DNA of 64,000 bases from an uncultured Muribaculaceae bacterium (GTDB taxonomy: Bacteria > Bacteroidota > Bacteroidia > Bacteroidales > Muribaculaceae), in assembly GCA_910578665.1 (NCBI GenBank), contig CAJTQU010000001.1:124001-188000 (forward strand), given 5' to 3'. The stretch's first letter is position 1; every line of letters starts with the position of its first letter. The position numbers and the translations under genes were made by a program. Positions 42,098 to 51,660 of the stretch are shown piece by piece. The notes beneath the pieces were generated by a model. That model saw only the letters and a program-made list of their open reading frames with translations. It searched no databases and was not told the origin of the DNA.

Positions 42098-44122
42098 TTA
42101 TGACTTATAGTTACGTGTCTGTACCTTTATTGCCTCGTAGTGCAGGGGTTCTTTGATAAGCTCGGGCGCTTTGTCGTCAGAGCCTTGGTAGTCCCAGCAT
42201 GATACGTAGAAATAATTTTCATCATCGCGCTTTGCCTCGCCCTCTTCGGTCTGGTATTCTTCGCGGAAGTGGCCGCCGCAGCTTTCGTTACGGTTGATGG
42301 CGTCATATGCCATTAGCTGGCCCATGGTGATGAAGTCGTTCAGACGGAACGCCTTGTCAAGCTCGATGTTCATGCCCTTCTGGTCACCGGGTATGTAGAG
42401 GTCTTTGTCAAACACTTTGCGCAGTTCGGCTAGTTTCTGGATAGCTGTTTCCAGACCCTCTTTTGTGCGGCCCATGCCTACATATTCCCACATGATGTGG
42501 CCGAGTTCTTTATGGATCGAGTCTACAGAACGCGAGCCCTTGATGTTCATGAACTTGTTCATTCTGTCCTGGCAGCGTTTCTCGGCTTCCGCGAATTCGG
42601 GGGTGTCGGTGCTGAAGTGGGGCACGGTGATCTGGTCGCTCAGATAGTTCTGGATAGTGTAGGGGAGCACGAAGTAACCGTCGGCCAGACCCTGCATGAG
42701 CGCTGACGCACCCAGGCGGTTTGCACCGTGGTCAGAGAAGTTGCACTCGCCGATTGCGAACAGACCCTTTACAGTAGTCTGAAGCTCGTAGTCTACCCAG
42801 ATGCCGCCCATTGTGTAGTGGATGGCGGGGAAGATCATCATCGGATTGTAGTAGTTTACTCCGTTGACAGTATTAGCCAGTTCGCCGGGGTTTACGTCGG
42901 TGATTTCCTCATACATGTCGAAGAGGTTGCCGTAGCGCTGGCGCACGGTGTCGATACCAAGACGGTTGATGGCTTCGGAGAAGTCGAGGAATACGGCGAG
43001 GCCGGTGTTGTTGACACCGAATCCGTGGTCGCAACGTTCTTTGGCGGCACGAGATGCCACGTCACGGGGCACAAGGTTACCGAATGCCGGATAACGGCGT
43101 TCCAGATAATAGTCGCGGCGTTCTTCGGGTATGTCGGAACCCTTGATCTGGCCTTTCTGCAACTTCTTGGCGTCCTCGATGTCTTTGGGCACCCATATAC
43201 GGCCGTCGTTACGAAGAGACTCGCTCATGAGGGTAAGTTTGCTCTGCTTGTCGCCGTGCACGGGGATACATGTGGGGTGTATCTGTACAAACGCGGGGTT
43301 TGCGAAATACGCGCCCTTGCGATAGCAGGCCATAGCGGCGCTCACGTTGCAGGCCATTGCATTGGTAGAGAGGAAGTATGCGTTGCCGTAGCCGCCAGTG
43401 GCGATTACCACCGCGTGTGCGGCAAAGCGTTCCATCTTGCCAGTCACCAGGTTCTTGGCGATGATACCGCGTGCGCGTTCCACACCGTCTTTGTCCTTGA
43501 TGAGGACCACGTCGTGCATCTCGTAGCGGTTGAAGCTTTTTACCTTGCCCAGCTCGATCTGGCGGTTAAGGCTTGAGTAGGCGCCGAGCAGCAGCTGCTG
43601 GCCTGTCTGGCCTTTGGCATAGAATGTACGGCTCACCTGCGCGCCGCCGAAAGAACGGTTGGCCAGCAGGCCGCCGTATTCGCGTGCGAAAGGCACACCC
43701 TGTGCCACACACTGGTCGATGATGTTGTTAGACACCTCTGCCAGACGGTATACGTTTGCCTCGCGTGCGCGGTAGTCGCCGCCCTTTACAGTATCGTAGA
43801 AGAGACGGTATATTGAGTCGCCGTCGTTCTGGTAGTTTTTAGCGGCGTTGATACCGCCCTGTGCCGCGATGGAGTGTGCGCGGCGAGGGCTGTCCTGGAT
43901 GCAGAAGTTGAGCACGTTGAAGCCCATTTCGGCCAGGGTGGAGGCAGCCGAGGCACCGGCCAGGCCGGTACCTACCACGATGATGTCGAGGCGGCGTTTG
44001 TTAGCCGGGTTCACCAGCTTCTGGTGGGCCTTGTAATTGGTCCATTTCTCTGCGATAGGACCTTCGGGGATTTTGGAATCCGCCGGATTCATGATTTTAA
44101 CGTTTTCTACTTTAGTTTCCAT
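42098..44122 (-). CDS. sdhA: Succinate dehydrogenase/fumarate reductase, flavoprotein subunit
   Basis: The flavoprotein subunit interconverts fumarate and succinate; in anaerobic Bacteroidales it works as fumarate reductase at the end of the succinate pathway. The FAD-binding motif VVGTGLAGASAA is at 50-60, and His83 in RRAHSIAAQGGIN is the expected covalent FAD attachment. Substrate-binding motifs HPTCIP and the Arg-containing HGANRLGASALMQG are present. Its length of 674 residues and close pairing with a five-helix cytochrome b place it in the B-type (Wolinella-like) group. Confidence 0.96.
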   Translation of the reverse strand: METKVENVKIMNPADSKIPEGPIAEKWTNYKAHQKLVNPANKRRLDIIVVGTGLAGASAASTLAEMGFNVLNFCIQDSPRRAHSIAAQGGINAAKNYQNDGDSIYRLFYDTVKGGDYRAREANVYRLAEVSNNIIDQCVAQGVPFAREYGGLLANRSFGGAQVSRTFYAKGQTGQQLLLGAYSSLNRQIELGKVKSFNRYEMHDVVLIKDKDGVERARGIIAKNLVTGKMERFAAHAVVIATGGYGNAYFLSTNAMACNVSAAMACYRKGAYFANPAFVQIHPTCIPVHGDKQSKLTLMSESLRNDGRIWVPKDIEDAKKLQKGQIKGSDIPEERRDYYLERRYPAFGNLVPRDVASRAAKERCDHGFGVNNTGLAVFLDFSEAINRLGIDTVRQRYGNLFDMYEEITDVNPGELANTVNGVNYYNPMMIFPAIHYTMGGIWVDYELQTTVKGLFAIGECNFSDHGANRLGASALMQGLADGYFVLPYTIQNYLSDQITVPHFSTDTPEFAEAEKRCQDRMNKFMNIKGSRSVDSIHKELGHIMWEYVGMGRTKEGLETAIQKLAELRKVFDKDLYIPGDQKGMNIELDKAFRLNDFITMGQLMAYDAINRNESCGGHFREEYQTEEGEAKRDDENYFYVSCWDYQGSDDKAPELIKEPLHYEAIKVQTRNYKS

Positions 44123-44137
44123 ATCGAGAGTAAATGA

Positions 44138-44947
44138 TTATTTGTTGTTGGGGCATGCGTCGCAGGCGTCCTGGCAGGTAGTCATACAGGGAGCCATTCC
44201 GTCAGCCGGGTTTACAATCTGCTCGGTGGCGGCCATTTCGGCATACTGCTCCACGAGCACGGGGTCGGTAGAGTAGTAGTTACGCTGCGCGTTGTAAGTG
44301 AACACGCCGATCTGGATGAAGAACAGGATCATGACGATGCCCACCCAGCATTTGCCGATGCAGCGCAGACGGGGTATCCAGGTAGTGTTGTCCCATCCCA
44401 CAGACTGGAACATGCTCCAGAAGCCGTGGTTCATGTGCATCCACAGGGCGATAAAGCCGATGGCGTAGATGGCCGGGGTGAGCCAGTTGCTGAATGCGGC
44501 CTCGATGAAGAGTGTGCCTGCCGCAGCTGGGAATTCGCCTTCGATGCCGAGCACTTCCATGAGCTGCATCTTGGCCCAGAACTGAACGAGGTGCACGCCA
44601 AGGAATGCCAGTACCAGCACGCCGAGCACGAGCATGTTCTGTGATGCCCATTCAACTCCGGCGGGGCGCTGGGTGACAGCATAGCGCTCGAATCCGCGTG
44701 CGGCGCGGTTCTGCAGCGTGAGCCAGCAGGCATAGATGATGTGAATTACGATGAGCAGGGCAAGGCCGGCCGAGGCTACCAGGGCATACCAGTTGGCGCC
44801 CAGAAATTCGCACACGGCATTGTAGGCCGAGGGCCACAGGATGGCCACGCTGTTCATCAAGCAGTGAAACGTGATGAATAGGACGAGCGCCGCGCCCGTG
44901 AGGGCCATGACGAACTTACGTCCTACAGATGAGCTTGTTAACCACAT
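44138..44947 (-). CDS. sdhC: Succinate dehydrogenase/fumarate reductase, cytochrome b subunit
   Basis: A 269-residue diheme cytochrome b with five membrane helices (about 12-38, 52-75, 103-125, 152-178, 200-220) and heme-ligand histidines (TFHCLMN, VIHIIYA, VHLVQFW, HMNHGFW). It anchors SdhAB and exchanges electrons with menaquinone. The C-terminus extends some 35 residues past the last helix and ends in an unusual Cys pattern, CxxxCxxxCxxC (Cys254, 258, 262, 265), which I do not recall in Bacteroides homologues. First gene of the operon. Confidence 0.92.
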   Translation of the reverse strand: MWLTSSSVGRKFVMALTGAALVLFITFHCLMNSVAILWPSAYNAVCEFLGANWYALVASAGLALLIVIHIIYACWLTLQNRAARGFERYAVTQRPAGVEWASQNMLVLGVLVLAFLGVHLVQFWAKMQLMEVLGIEGEFPAAAGTLFIEAAFSNWLTPAIYAIGFIALWMHMNHGFWSMFQSVGWDNTTWIPRLRCIGKCWVGIVMILFFIQIGVFTYNAQRNYYSTDPVLVEQYAEMAATEQIVNPADGMAPCMTTCQDACDACPNNK

Positions 44948-45086
44948 AGCGTTGTCTGTTGTTTAAAGTGTTAATTGATTATAATGTTGATATTTATTGT
45001 CGTTGTATGCAAGAATAACGCATATGCCGCGGCGTGTCCGGCGCCATATGCCCTCCGCGCATATACATGGTGTTCGGAATATGCTG

Positions 45087-45117
45087 CAAAATTAGCGTAA
45101 ATTCACAATATTTCAAA
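45087..45117 (-). promoter_or_regulatory. Promoter of sdhCAB
   Basis: TTTG (45114-45117), 19 nt, TAATTTTG (45087-45094) on the minus strand: full consensus. Confidence 0.8.
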
Positions 45118-45209
45118 ACTATTTGCAGATTAATTTCAACCTTGCCGGGTAAGGCCGGGCGCGTGCGACTGTCCCTATGCCGCTCCGTGGGGCTGCTTGG
45201 GGGACGCTA

Positions 45210-45241
45210 TTTGCAAATTACGGAAAAAGTTTGTAATTTTG
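45210..45241 (+). promoter_or_regulatory. Promoter of pheT
   Basis: TTTG (45210-45213), 20 nt, TAATTTTG (45234-45241): full consensus. Leader about 64 nt. Confidence 0.8.
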
Positions 45242-45308
45242 CCAATTGTTGCAGGCCTGTGTATGTCGGGGCTGCCGCAAACAATAATATCCACATCATT
45301 AATATTAT

Positions 45309-47783
45309 ATGAATATCTCATACAAGTGGCTGAAACGCTACATAGATTTCTCGCTGACCCCCTCCGAACTAGCCGCCGCCCTGACTTCGCTAGGGCTGGA
45401 ATGTGACACGGTTGTAGAGGTGGAGAGTGTGCGCGGCGGCCTGCGCGGTATCGTTATAGGACGCGTGCTCACCTGTGTGGAGCATCCTAATTCCGACCAT
45501 CTGCATATCACCACATGTGACCTGGGCGCGCCCGAACCGGTGCAGATAGTATGCGGCGCCCCTAACGTGGCTGCCGGCCAGACAGTGGTGGTAGCTACTG
45601 TGGGCACCATGCTCTATGATGGCGATAAGGAGTTCCAGATTAAAAAGTCGAAGATACGCGGTGTGGAGAGTTTCGGCATGATATGTGCCGAAGATGAGAT
45701 AGGCCTTGGTGCTTCCCATGACGGCATTATGGTGCTCGACGGCGCCTGCGATGCGAAGCCCGGTACTCCGGCTGCCGAATATTTCAAGCTGGAGAGCGAC
45801 TATATGCTGGAGGTAGAGCTTACCCCTAACCGTGTGGACGGAGCCTCGCATTACGGTGTGGCGCGCGATCTGAAAGCATGGCTGCGCCGTCACGGTGACC
45901 TCGGGGCCGAGGTGAGGACTCCCTCGGTAGAAGGTTTTGTCCCTGACACGCAAGACGGCGCTGTGGCCGTCGAGGTGGACGATCGCCAGGGATGTCCGCG
46001 TTATAGCGGAATAACCGTGCGAGGTGTGAAAGTGGGAGAAAGCCCCGAATGGCTTAAGAGCCTGCTTACTGCCGCCGGCCAGCGTCCGATCAATAATATT
46101 GTGGATATTACTAATTTCGTGCTTCTGGGCATGGGACAGCCGTTGCATTGTTTCGATCTGGCCCGTGTAGAGGGAAGTAAGGTAGTGGTGCGCACTTGTC
46201 CGGCCGGTACGAAGTTTACCACGCTCGACGGTGTGGAACGGACGCTCCACGAGGCAGACATGATGATATGTGATGCCTATAAGCCCATGTGCATCGCCGG
46301 TGTGTTCGGCGGCATGGATTCGGGTGTGACAGAATCCACCACCGATGTATTTATAGAAAGTGCCTACTTCAATCCCACGCGTGTGCGCAAGACGGCGCGC
46401 CGCCACGGCCTGAGCACCGATGCGTCTTTCCGTTATGAACGCGGCACCGATCCTAATATAACGGTATATGCGGCTAAACTGGCAGCCCTGCTTGTCAGGG
46501 AACTGGCCGGCGGCGAGATCTGCGGTGACCCGGTGGATATCTATCCGGAGCCGGTAGCCCCGTTTGCCGTCGAACTTGATACAGACTATGCGCGCCGCCT
46601 GATAGGCAAACAGATTCCCACGGAAGAGATGAAATCCATCTTGCGGTCTCTCGACATAGCCGTCAAAGAAGACAAAGATGGTGTGCTCAGTCTCGAAGTA
46701 CCTAATTACCGTGTGGATGTACAGCGTCCCTGCGACGTGGTGGAAGAGATTCTGCGCGTCTACGGATATAATAATGTGGAAATATCGTCGGAGATGCACG
46801 CCAATCTGTCCATAAAGACTATCACTGACGAGAGCTACCGCCTGCAGGACATGGTGGGAGCGCAGCTGACATCGTGCGGCTTCCGCGAGATAATGAATAA
46901 TTCGCTCACTGCGCTTTCATATTACGAGGGTAACGAGCTTATGCCGCGTGAGAACGGCGTGGAGCTGATGAATCCGCTGAGCGGCGATTTGTGTATGATG
47001 CGCCAGACCTTGCTGTACGGAGGTCTGGAGAGCATAGCCCATAATATCAACCGTAAGTCTGTCGATCTGCGTTTCTACGAATTCGGTAATACCTACCGCC
47101 GCAATCCGCAGGCCGCATCTACCGTCGACGCGCCCCTGGCTCCGTTTGGCGAATCTATGCGCCTGGGTCTGTGGATTACTGGCCGCGACCGTGCCTCGTC
47201 ATGGAACGAGCCGGGTCGCGCGGCTACCGTGTTTGACTTGAAAGCCGTGGTTGAAAACCTGTTTGCACGTCTTGGCATAGCACTGTCTTCATTGCAAATG
47301 ACACAGAAATCCGACGCCATGTATTCGGCGTATCTCAGCATTGACACACGGTCAGGTCAGCATCTGGGCAGCATGGGGGTCCTGCGCAAGGACTTGCTTG
47401 CTAAGTTTGACATATCGCAGGAAGTGTATTATGCCGAACTTGAATGGATGCCGATACTAAAACTGGCTGTCAAGGCACAGCCCCTGTTTACCGACCTGCC
47501 GCGCACGCAGCCCGTGGTACGCGACCTGGCATTGCTGCTTGACAGCGGCGTAGCTTTCTCGCAGGTCGAGGCGGCGGTGCGCGGATGCGAACGCAAGCTG
47601 CTTCGGTCAGTGCGCCTGTTTGATGTCTACGAGGGCAAGAATCTTCCGGCCGGCAAGAAGAGCTATGCCATAAGCATCACGTTGCAGGACCCTGACAAGA
47701 CATTGCAGGATAAGCAGATTGAGACCGTGATGAAGAAAGTAGTGACCACGCTGCAGAAGCAGCTTGGCGCCGAACTCCGCTGA
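45309..47783 (+). CDS. pheT: Phenylalanine--tRNA ligase, beta subunit
   Basis: PheT is the beta chain of the alpha2-beta2 enzyme that charges tRNA-Phe; it holds the editing site and the anticodon-binding fold. Seen in order: the start MNISYKWLKRYIDF; the tRNA-binding EMAP-like domain (about 40-150; VEHPNSDHLHITTCDLG, IVCGAPNV); the B3/B4 editing region; the B5 domain with tandem EMKSILRSLDIAVKE-type helices; the catalytic-like core; and a C-terminal ferredoxin-fold anticodon domain (LFDVYEGKNLPAGKKSYAIS). 824 residues, full length. yebC follows 49 nt later. Confidence 0.97.
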   Translation: MNISYKWLKRYIDFSLTPSELAAALTSLGLECDTVVEVESVRGGLRGIVIGRVLTCVEHPNSDHLHITTCDLGAPEPVQIVCGAPNVAAGQTVVVATVGTMLYDGDKEFQIKKSKIRGVESFGMICAEDEIGLGASHDGIMVLDGACDAKPGTPAAEYFKLESDYMLEVELTPNRVDGASHYGVARDLKAWLRRHGDLGAEVRTPSVEGFVPDTQDGAVAVEVDDRQGCPRYSGITVRGVKVGESPEWLKSLLTAAGQRPINNIVDITNFVLLGMGQPLHCFDLARVEGSKVVVRTCPAGTKFTTLDGVERTLHEADMMICDAYKPMCIAGVFGGMDSGVTESTTDVFIESAYFNPTRVRKTARRHGLSTDASFRYERGTDPNITVYAAKLAALLVRELAGGEICGDPVDIYPEPVAPFAVELDTDYARRLIGKQIPTEEMKSILRSLDIAVKEDKDGVLSLEVPNYRVDVQRPCDVVEEILRVYGYNNVEISSEMHANLSIKTITDESYRLQDMVGAQLTSCGFREIMNNSLTALSYYEGNELMPRENGVELMNPLSGDLCMMRQTLLYGGLESIAHNINRKSVDLRFYEFGNTYRRNPQAASTVDAPLAPFGESMRLGLWITGRDRASSWNEPGRAATVFDLKAVVENLFARLGIALSSLQMTQKSDAMYSAYLSIDTRSGQHLGSMGVLRKDLLAKFDISQEVYYAELEWMPILKLAVKAQPLFTDLPRTQPVVRDLALLLDSGVAFSQVEAAVRGCERKLLRSVRLFDVYEGKNLPAGKKSYAISITLQDPDKTLQDKQIETVMKKVVTTLQKQLGAELR

Positions 47784-47832
47784 TAACCACTGAACTAACA
47801 ATAACCATATAATATAAAACAGTCAACTCCCT

Positions 47833-48549
47833 ATGGGAAGAGCATTTGAATATCGCAAAGCCCGCAAGATGAAACGCTGGGGCAACATGTCGCGTACTTT
47901 CACGCGCATAGGTAAGGAAATCACCATAGCAGCCAAATCTGGCGGCGGCGATCCGGACACCAATCCGCGTCTGCGTGTGCTTATGCAGAATGCAAAGGCG
48001 GCCAACATGCCTAAGGATACGGTGGAGCGCGCCATCAAGAAAGCTACTGAAAAGGATGCCTCGGATTACAAAGAGATAGTTTACGAGGGATACGGCCCCC
48101 ACGGTGTGGCTATCGTAGTAGAAACGGCCACTGACAATAACCAGCGCACCGTGGCCAACGTGCGTTCTTATTTCAACAAGCATGGTGGTTCGCTGGGCAC
48201 CAGCGGCAGTCTTTCGTTCCTGTTTGACCACAAGAGCGTGTTCCATGTCAAGCCGAAAGAAGGCATGGATCTTGAGGAACTCGAGCTGGAGTTGATAGAT
48301 TTCGGCGCGGACGAGTTTGAGACAGACGAAGAGGAATGGGTAATCTACGGCCCCTTCGACCAGTTTGCCGCCATACAGAAATATTTCGAGGACGGAGGTT
48401 TTGAGATAGCCAGTGCCGAATTCGAGCGTATACCTACTGACTATAAGGAGGTGACGCCCGAGCAGCGCGAGGCCATTGAGAAGCTGCTGGAACGCTTCGA
48501 AGATGACGAAGATGTGCAGAACGTCTTCCACAACATGAAGGAAGACTGA
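47833..48549 (+). CDS. yebC: YebC/PmpR family protein
   Basis: A 238-residue protein with the highly conserved N-terminus (GRAFEYRKARKMKRWGNMSR) and the NPRLRVLMQNAKAANMPKDT and YEGYGPHGVAIVVE motifs. YebC proteins bind DNA, and recent work links some of them to relieving ribosome stalling at proline-rich stretches; which role applies here is not visible. The C-terminal tail is acidic. Its short spacing after pheT suggests cotranscription. Confidence 0.93.
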   Translation: MGRAFEYRKARKMKRWGNMSRTFTRIGKEITIAAKSGGGDPDTNPRLRVLMQNAKAANMPKDTVERAIKKATEKDASDYKEIVYEGYGPHGVAIVVETATDNNQRTVANVRSYFNKHGGSLGTSGSLSFLFDHKSVFHVKPKEGMDLEELELELIDFGADEFETDEEEWVIYGPFDQFAAIQKYFEDGGFEIASAEFERIPTDYKEVTPEQREAIEKLLERFEDDEDVQNVFHNMKED

Positions 48550-48635
48550 CGGCTCGTTTCTACCCGGTACTTACTAACTTAACGGGGCAGACCGGCAGAC
48601 CGGCCTGCCTCGTAGCCAAATATAACCTTATCACG

Positions 48636-51600
48636 ATGAAATACAGCCGAATAATATTGGGCACGCTGGCATGTGCGGCATCACTCGGCCTAGGGGCCGC
48701 TTCGCCTGTGGCACCGGGTGCCGCAGCCTTTTACGAGCGTGCCCGTGCCATGTATGACGCATATAACTATACCGGCGTCATAGACCAGCTGGGTCGTTAT
48801 CTAGACACCGCCCCTGAAACTTGTGCCGACAGCCGTGACCAGAGGGCGGAAGCTACATTGCTGCTCATGCAAGCCTCGGTGCTGCATGGTGATTTCGGCC
48901 ATATGCGCGATCTGTACAAACGCTTTGCGTCCCGATATACCGGCTCGCCGCTAATGATGCAGGCCACGGCTCTGCTGGCCGACACGTATTTCTACGAAGG
49001 GGAATATGGCGAGGCTGTCAGAATTTACGGCCAGGTGTCTCTCGACGTCCTGCCGTTTTCGATGGCAGGCGACACACGTATGCATTATGCCCTGTCGCTG
49101 CTACGCTGTGGTTATTTCGATGAGGCAGAAGATTATTTTGACGGGCTGGTGCATGATTCCGAATATTCCGGCAAGGCTGCTTTCTATCTCGCGTATCTTG
49201 ACTATGTGCGTTATCGCTACCGGGAAGCGTTACAGAAATTCCGCTCGCTTCCGGCCGGAGTGTCGCATGACATGGGCGCCGACTTCTACATAGCGCAGAT
49301 ACAGTTTGCCGGGGGTGGTTATACCGATGTGCTCGCAATGCGTGAACCCCTCATGGCGGCCGCCAGACGTATAGACAGCCCGGAGATTGATGCCGTGTCG
49401 GAATCCCATCGTATAATAGGGGAGAGCCTGTACGCTACGGGTGACAAGCGCGGTGCACGCGAAGAACTGGGACGCCATATCGGTATGAGCGGCGAAAATG
49501 CCGCGCGCTCGGCACGGTATCTGGCCGGTGTTATGGCTTATGAAGACGGTCTTTATGACCAGGCCCGTAATCTCTTGTCGGGGTTGGCTGATGAATCGGA
49601 CCGGTTGTCGCAGAGCGCGCTCGTGTACCAGGGACAGATGGACATGCGCGACAAGGACTATAACGCCGCCGCCATATGTTTCGACCGTGCCGCCCGTATC
49701 GGAATAGATGACGCGGTCACCGAGACTGCGCTATATAATTATGCTGCGGCAACCATGGCAGGAGGCCGCGTACCGTTCGGTTCTGCCTCTAAATTGCTTG
49801 AAGATTTCGGCCGCCGTTATCCTGATTCTGAATATGCCTCGGCCGTTGACGAATATCTAGCTTCCGGTTACATGGCCGAGAGCCGTTTTGACAAGGCGCT
49901 GGAGCGTCTGGACCGTATAAAACATCCCGGCCGCGATGTGCTGCGTGCCAAACAGCGTGCCCTCTACGAACTGGGAGCACGCGCCCTTTCTGCCGGTCAG
50001 TATGCCGAGGCAGAAGAGCGGTTGCGCCGCGCCGTGATGCTTGATGCCGACCGTGCCCTGACGCCGCAATGCCGTCTTTGGCTGGCCGAAGCCCTGTATT
50101 CGCAGAAAAAATATGATGCTGCGGTGAGTGCCTACCAGGCTTATCTGGACAGTGTCCCGGCCACAGATGCAAACAGGGCCGAGGCGCTCTACAACCAGGC
50201 ATATGCTTATTATAAGAAACATGATTACAAAAATGCGCGCCGTCTGTTCGCACAGGCCGCGGCTATGTCCGGTTCGCGCCAGCTTACGGCTGAACTGCGT
50301 GCGGATGCCAGGCTGAGGCAGGCTGACTGCGACAATTATACAGGTAATGTCAAAGGCGCCCTGGCTCTATACGAAGCGGCTGCTTCCGACAGCAGCGTTC
50401 CGGGTGCCGACTATGCCGCTTTCCAGGCTGCCTGTATGCATGGCGTTACGGGAGACAATGACCGCAAGGCCACCGGCCTCGAGGCAATGATGTCGCGGTG
50501 GCCTAAGAGCGACTGGGTGCCGGCGGCTCTGTATGAGCTGGCCCAGGCTTACATTGCGTCCGGCAAGGTGGCCGATGCGCAGAGAACGCAAGACAGGTTG
50601 GCAAAAGTACATCCTGACTCCGAACTGTTGAGGGAGAGCAGGATCTCACTGGCCGGTTCTTATGCCGATTCTGGCGACACGGAACGGGCCATAGCCGAAT
50701 GCCGCGACATTATCATACGCTGGCCCTCCAGCAAGCAGGCCCGTACGGCATCGGAATATCTGCAGACACTCTATTCGGCCAAGGGGCGTATGGCTGAATA
50801 TCTTGAATTTGTTAACAGCGTGCCCGGAGCGCCGAAGCCGCAGGCCGGCGATATGGACCGCCTTACGTATTTCGCGGCAGTCGGCCATATGGATTCTCAT
50901 CCGGACGACACGAGCATGCTGCTCGGCTATCTCGAGGCATTCCCTGACGGTATATATGCTCCTGACGCGCGCTTGGCGCTGGCTGGCATATACCGCCAGT
51001 CACGAAATTCAGACAAGGCTCTCGAGATGCTTGACAACATACTCACTCGCCGTCCCGACAGCGATGCCGTCCCGGCAGCGATGTTGGCCAAAGCCGATAT
51101 ATTATCCTCGCAGGGAGACCGGGCCGGAGCCGGCGAGCTATATAAAGAGGTGGTCAGGCGTGCCGGTAACGAATACGCCTCTGACGCATATTACGGATTG
51201 ATACACAACACGTCTGACAGTGACGAACGATTGCTGTTCATACAGCGTTATCTGGCGCTGCCCGGACTGGACAGCGATAGCCGTGACGATGTGAGGCGCA
51301 TACAGGCCGCGACCCTGCTTGAGGCCGGTGACACGGCAAAGGCGGAATCCCTGCTTAAAGAGCTTGCATCCGACATGTATACCGAGGGCGGCGGCGAAGC
51401 TGCCGTGATGCTGGCCGGCCTGTATATGAAGACCGCGCGTCCGAAAGATGCCGTGAAAGTGATGGAATCGTTTACTTCCGGAGGCTGTGAGGACCAGTAC
51501 TGGCTGGCACGCGGCTACATTGCGCTGGCCGATGCCTATGCCGGATCAGGCAACAGGGCCAAGGCCCGCCAGTATGTGCTGGCGCTTAGTGAGAATTATC

Positions 51601-51656
51601 CCGGTACCGATGCCGAGATAACCAATCTGATAGCAGACCGTCTTTCAAAATATTGA
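48636..51656 (+). CDS. Large periplasmic TPR-repeat protein
   Basis: A 1006-residue protein with a signal peptide (cleavage near residue 22) and tetratricopeptide repeats through almost its whole length (for example AFYERARAMYDAYNYTGVI, EALYNQAYAYYKKHDYKNA, AMLAKADILSSQGDRAGA). No enzymatic motif is seen. Such solenoids act as protein-interaction scaffolds in the periplasm. The stop is 4 nt before the barrel gene, so the two are surely cotranscribed and probably form one envelope complex. I have seen this TPR/barrel pairing in other Bacteroidales, without a known function. Confidence 0.85.
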   Translation: MKYSRIILGTLACAASLGLGAASPVAPGAAAFYERARAMYDAYNYTGVIDQLGRYLDTAPETCADSRDQRAEATLLLMQASVLHGDFGHMRDLYKRFASRYTGSPLMMQATALLADTYFYEGEYGEAVRIYGQVSLDVLPFSMAGDTRMHYALSLLRCGYFDEAEDYFDGLVHDSEYSGKAAFYLAYLDYVRYRYREALQKFRSLPAGVSHDMGADFYIAQIQFAGGGYTDVLAMREPLMAAARRIDSPEIDAVSESHRIIGESLYATGDKRGAREELGRHIGMSGENAARSARYLAGVMAYEDGLYDQARNLLSGLADESDRLSQSALVYQGQMDMRDKDYNAAAICFDRAARIGIDDAVTETALYNYAAATMAGGRVPFGSASKLLEDFGRRYPDSEYASAVDEYLASGYMAESRFDKALERLDRIKHPGRDVLRAKQRALYELGARALSAGQYAEAEERLRRAVMLDADRALTPQCRLWLAEALYSQKKYDAAVSAYQAYLDSVPATDANRAEALYNQAYAYYKKHDYKNARRLFAQAAAMSGSRQLTAELRADARLRQADCDNYTGNVKGALALYEAAASDSSVPGADYAAFQAACMHGVTGDNDRKATGLEAMMSRWPKSDWVPAALYELAQAYIASGKVADAQRTQDRLAKVHPDSELLRESRISLAGSYADSGDTERAIAECRDIIIRWPSSKQARTASEYLQTLYSAKGRMAEYLEFVNSVPGAPKPQAGDMDRLTYFAAVGHMDSHPDDTSMLLGYLEAFPDGIYAPDARLALAGIYRQSRNSDKALEMLDNILTRRPDSDAVPAAMLAKADILSSQGDRAGAGELYKEVVRRAGNEYASDAYYGLIHNTSDSDERLLFIQRYLALPGLDSDSRDDVRRIQAATLLEAGDTAKAESLLKELASDMYTEGGGEAAVMLAGLYMKTARPKDAVKVMESFTSGGCEDQYWLARGYIALADAYAGSGNRAKARQYVLALSENYPGTDAEITNLIADRLSKY

Positions 51657-51660
51657 AGCG

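Larger units (their letters stand above)
44948..45308. other. Divergent promoter region sdhC / pheT
   Basis: There is no gene. It holds two full consensus promoters facing away from each other: 45087-45117 (minus, sdhCAB) and 45210-45241 (plus, pheT). The sdhC leader is about 135 nt and includes GC-rich repeats of CATATG and GCATAT between 45020 and 45065, without a clean hairpin. Confidence 0.6.

Noticed and set aside
45390..46799. Long minus-strand open frame across pheT (469 codons)
   Set aside because: Antisense shadow of a clearly identified gene, with no family features or promoter.
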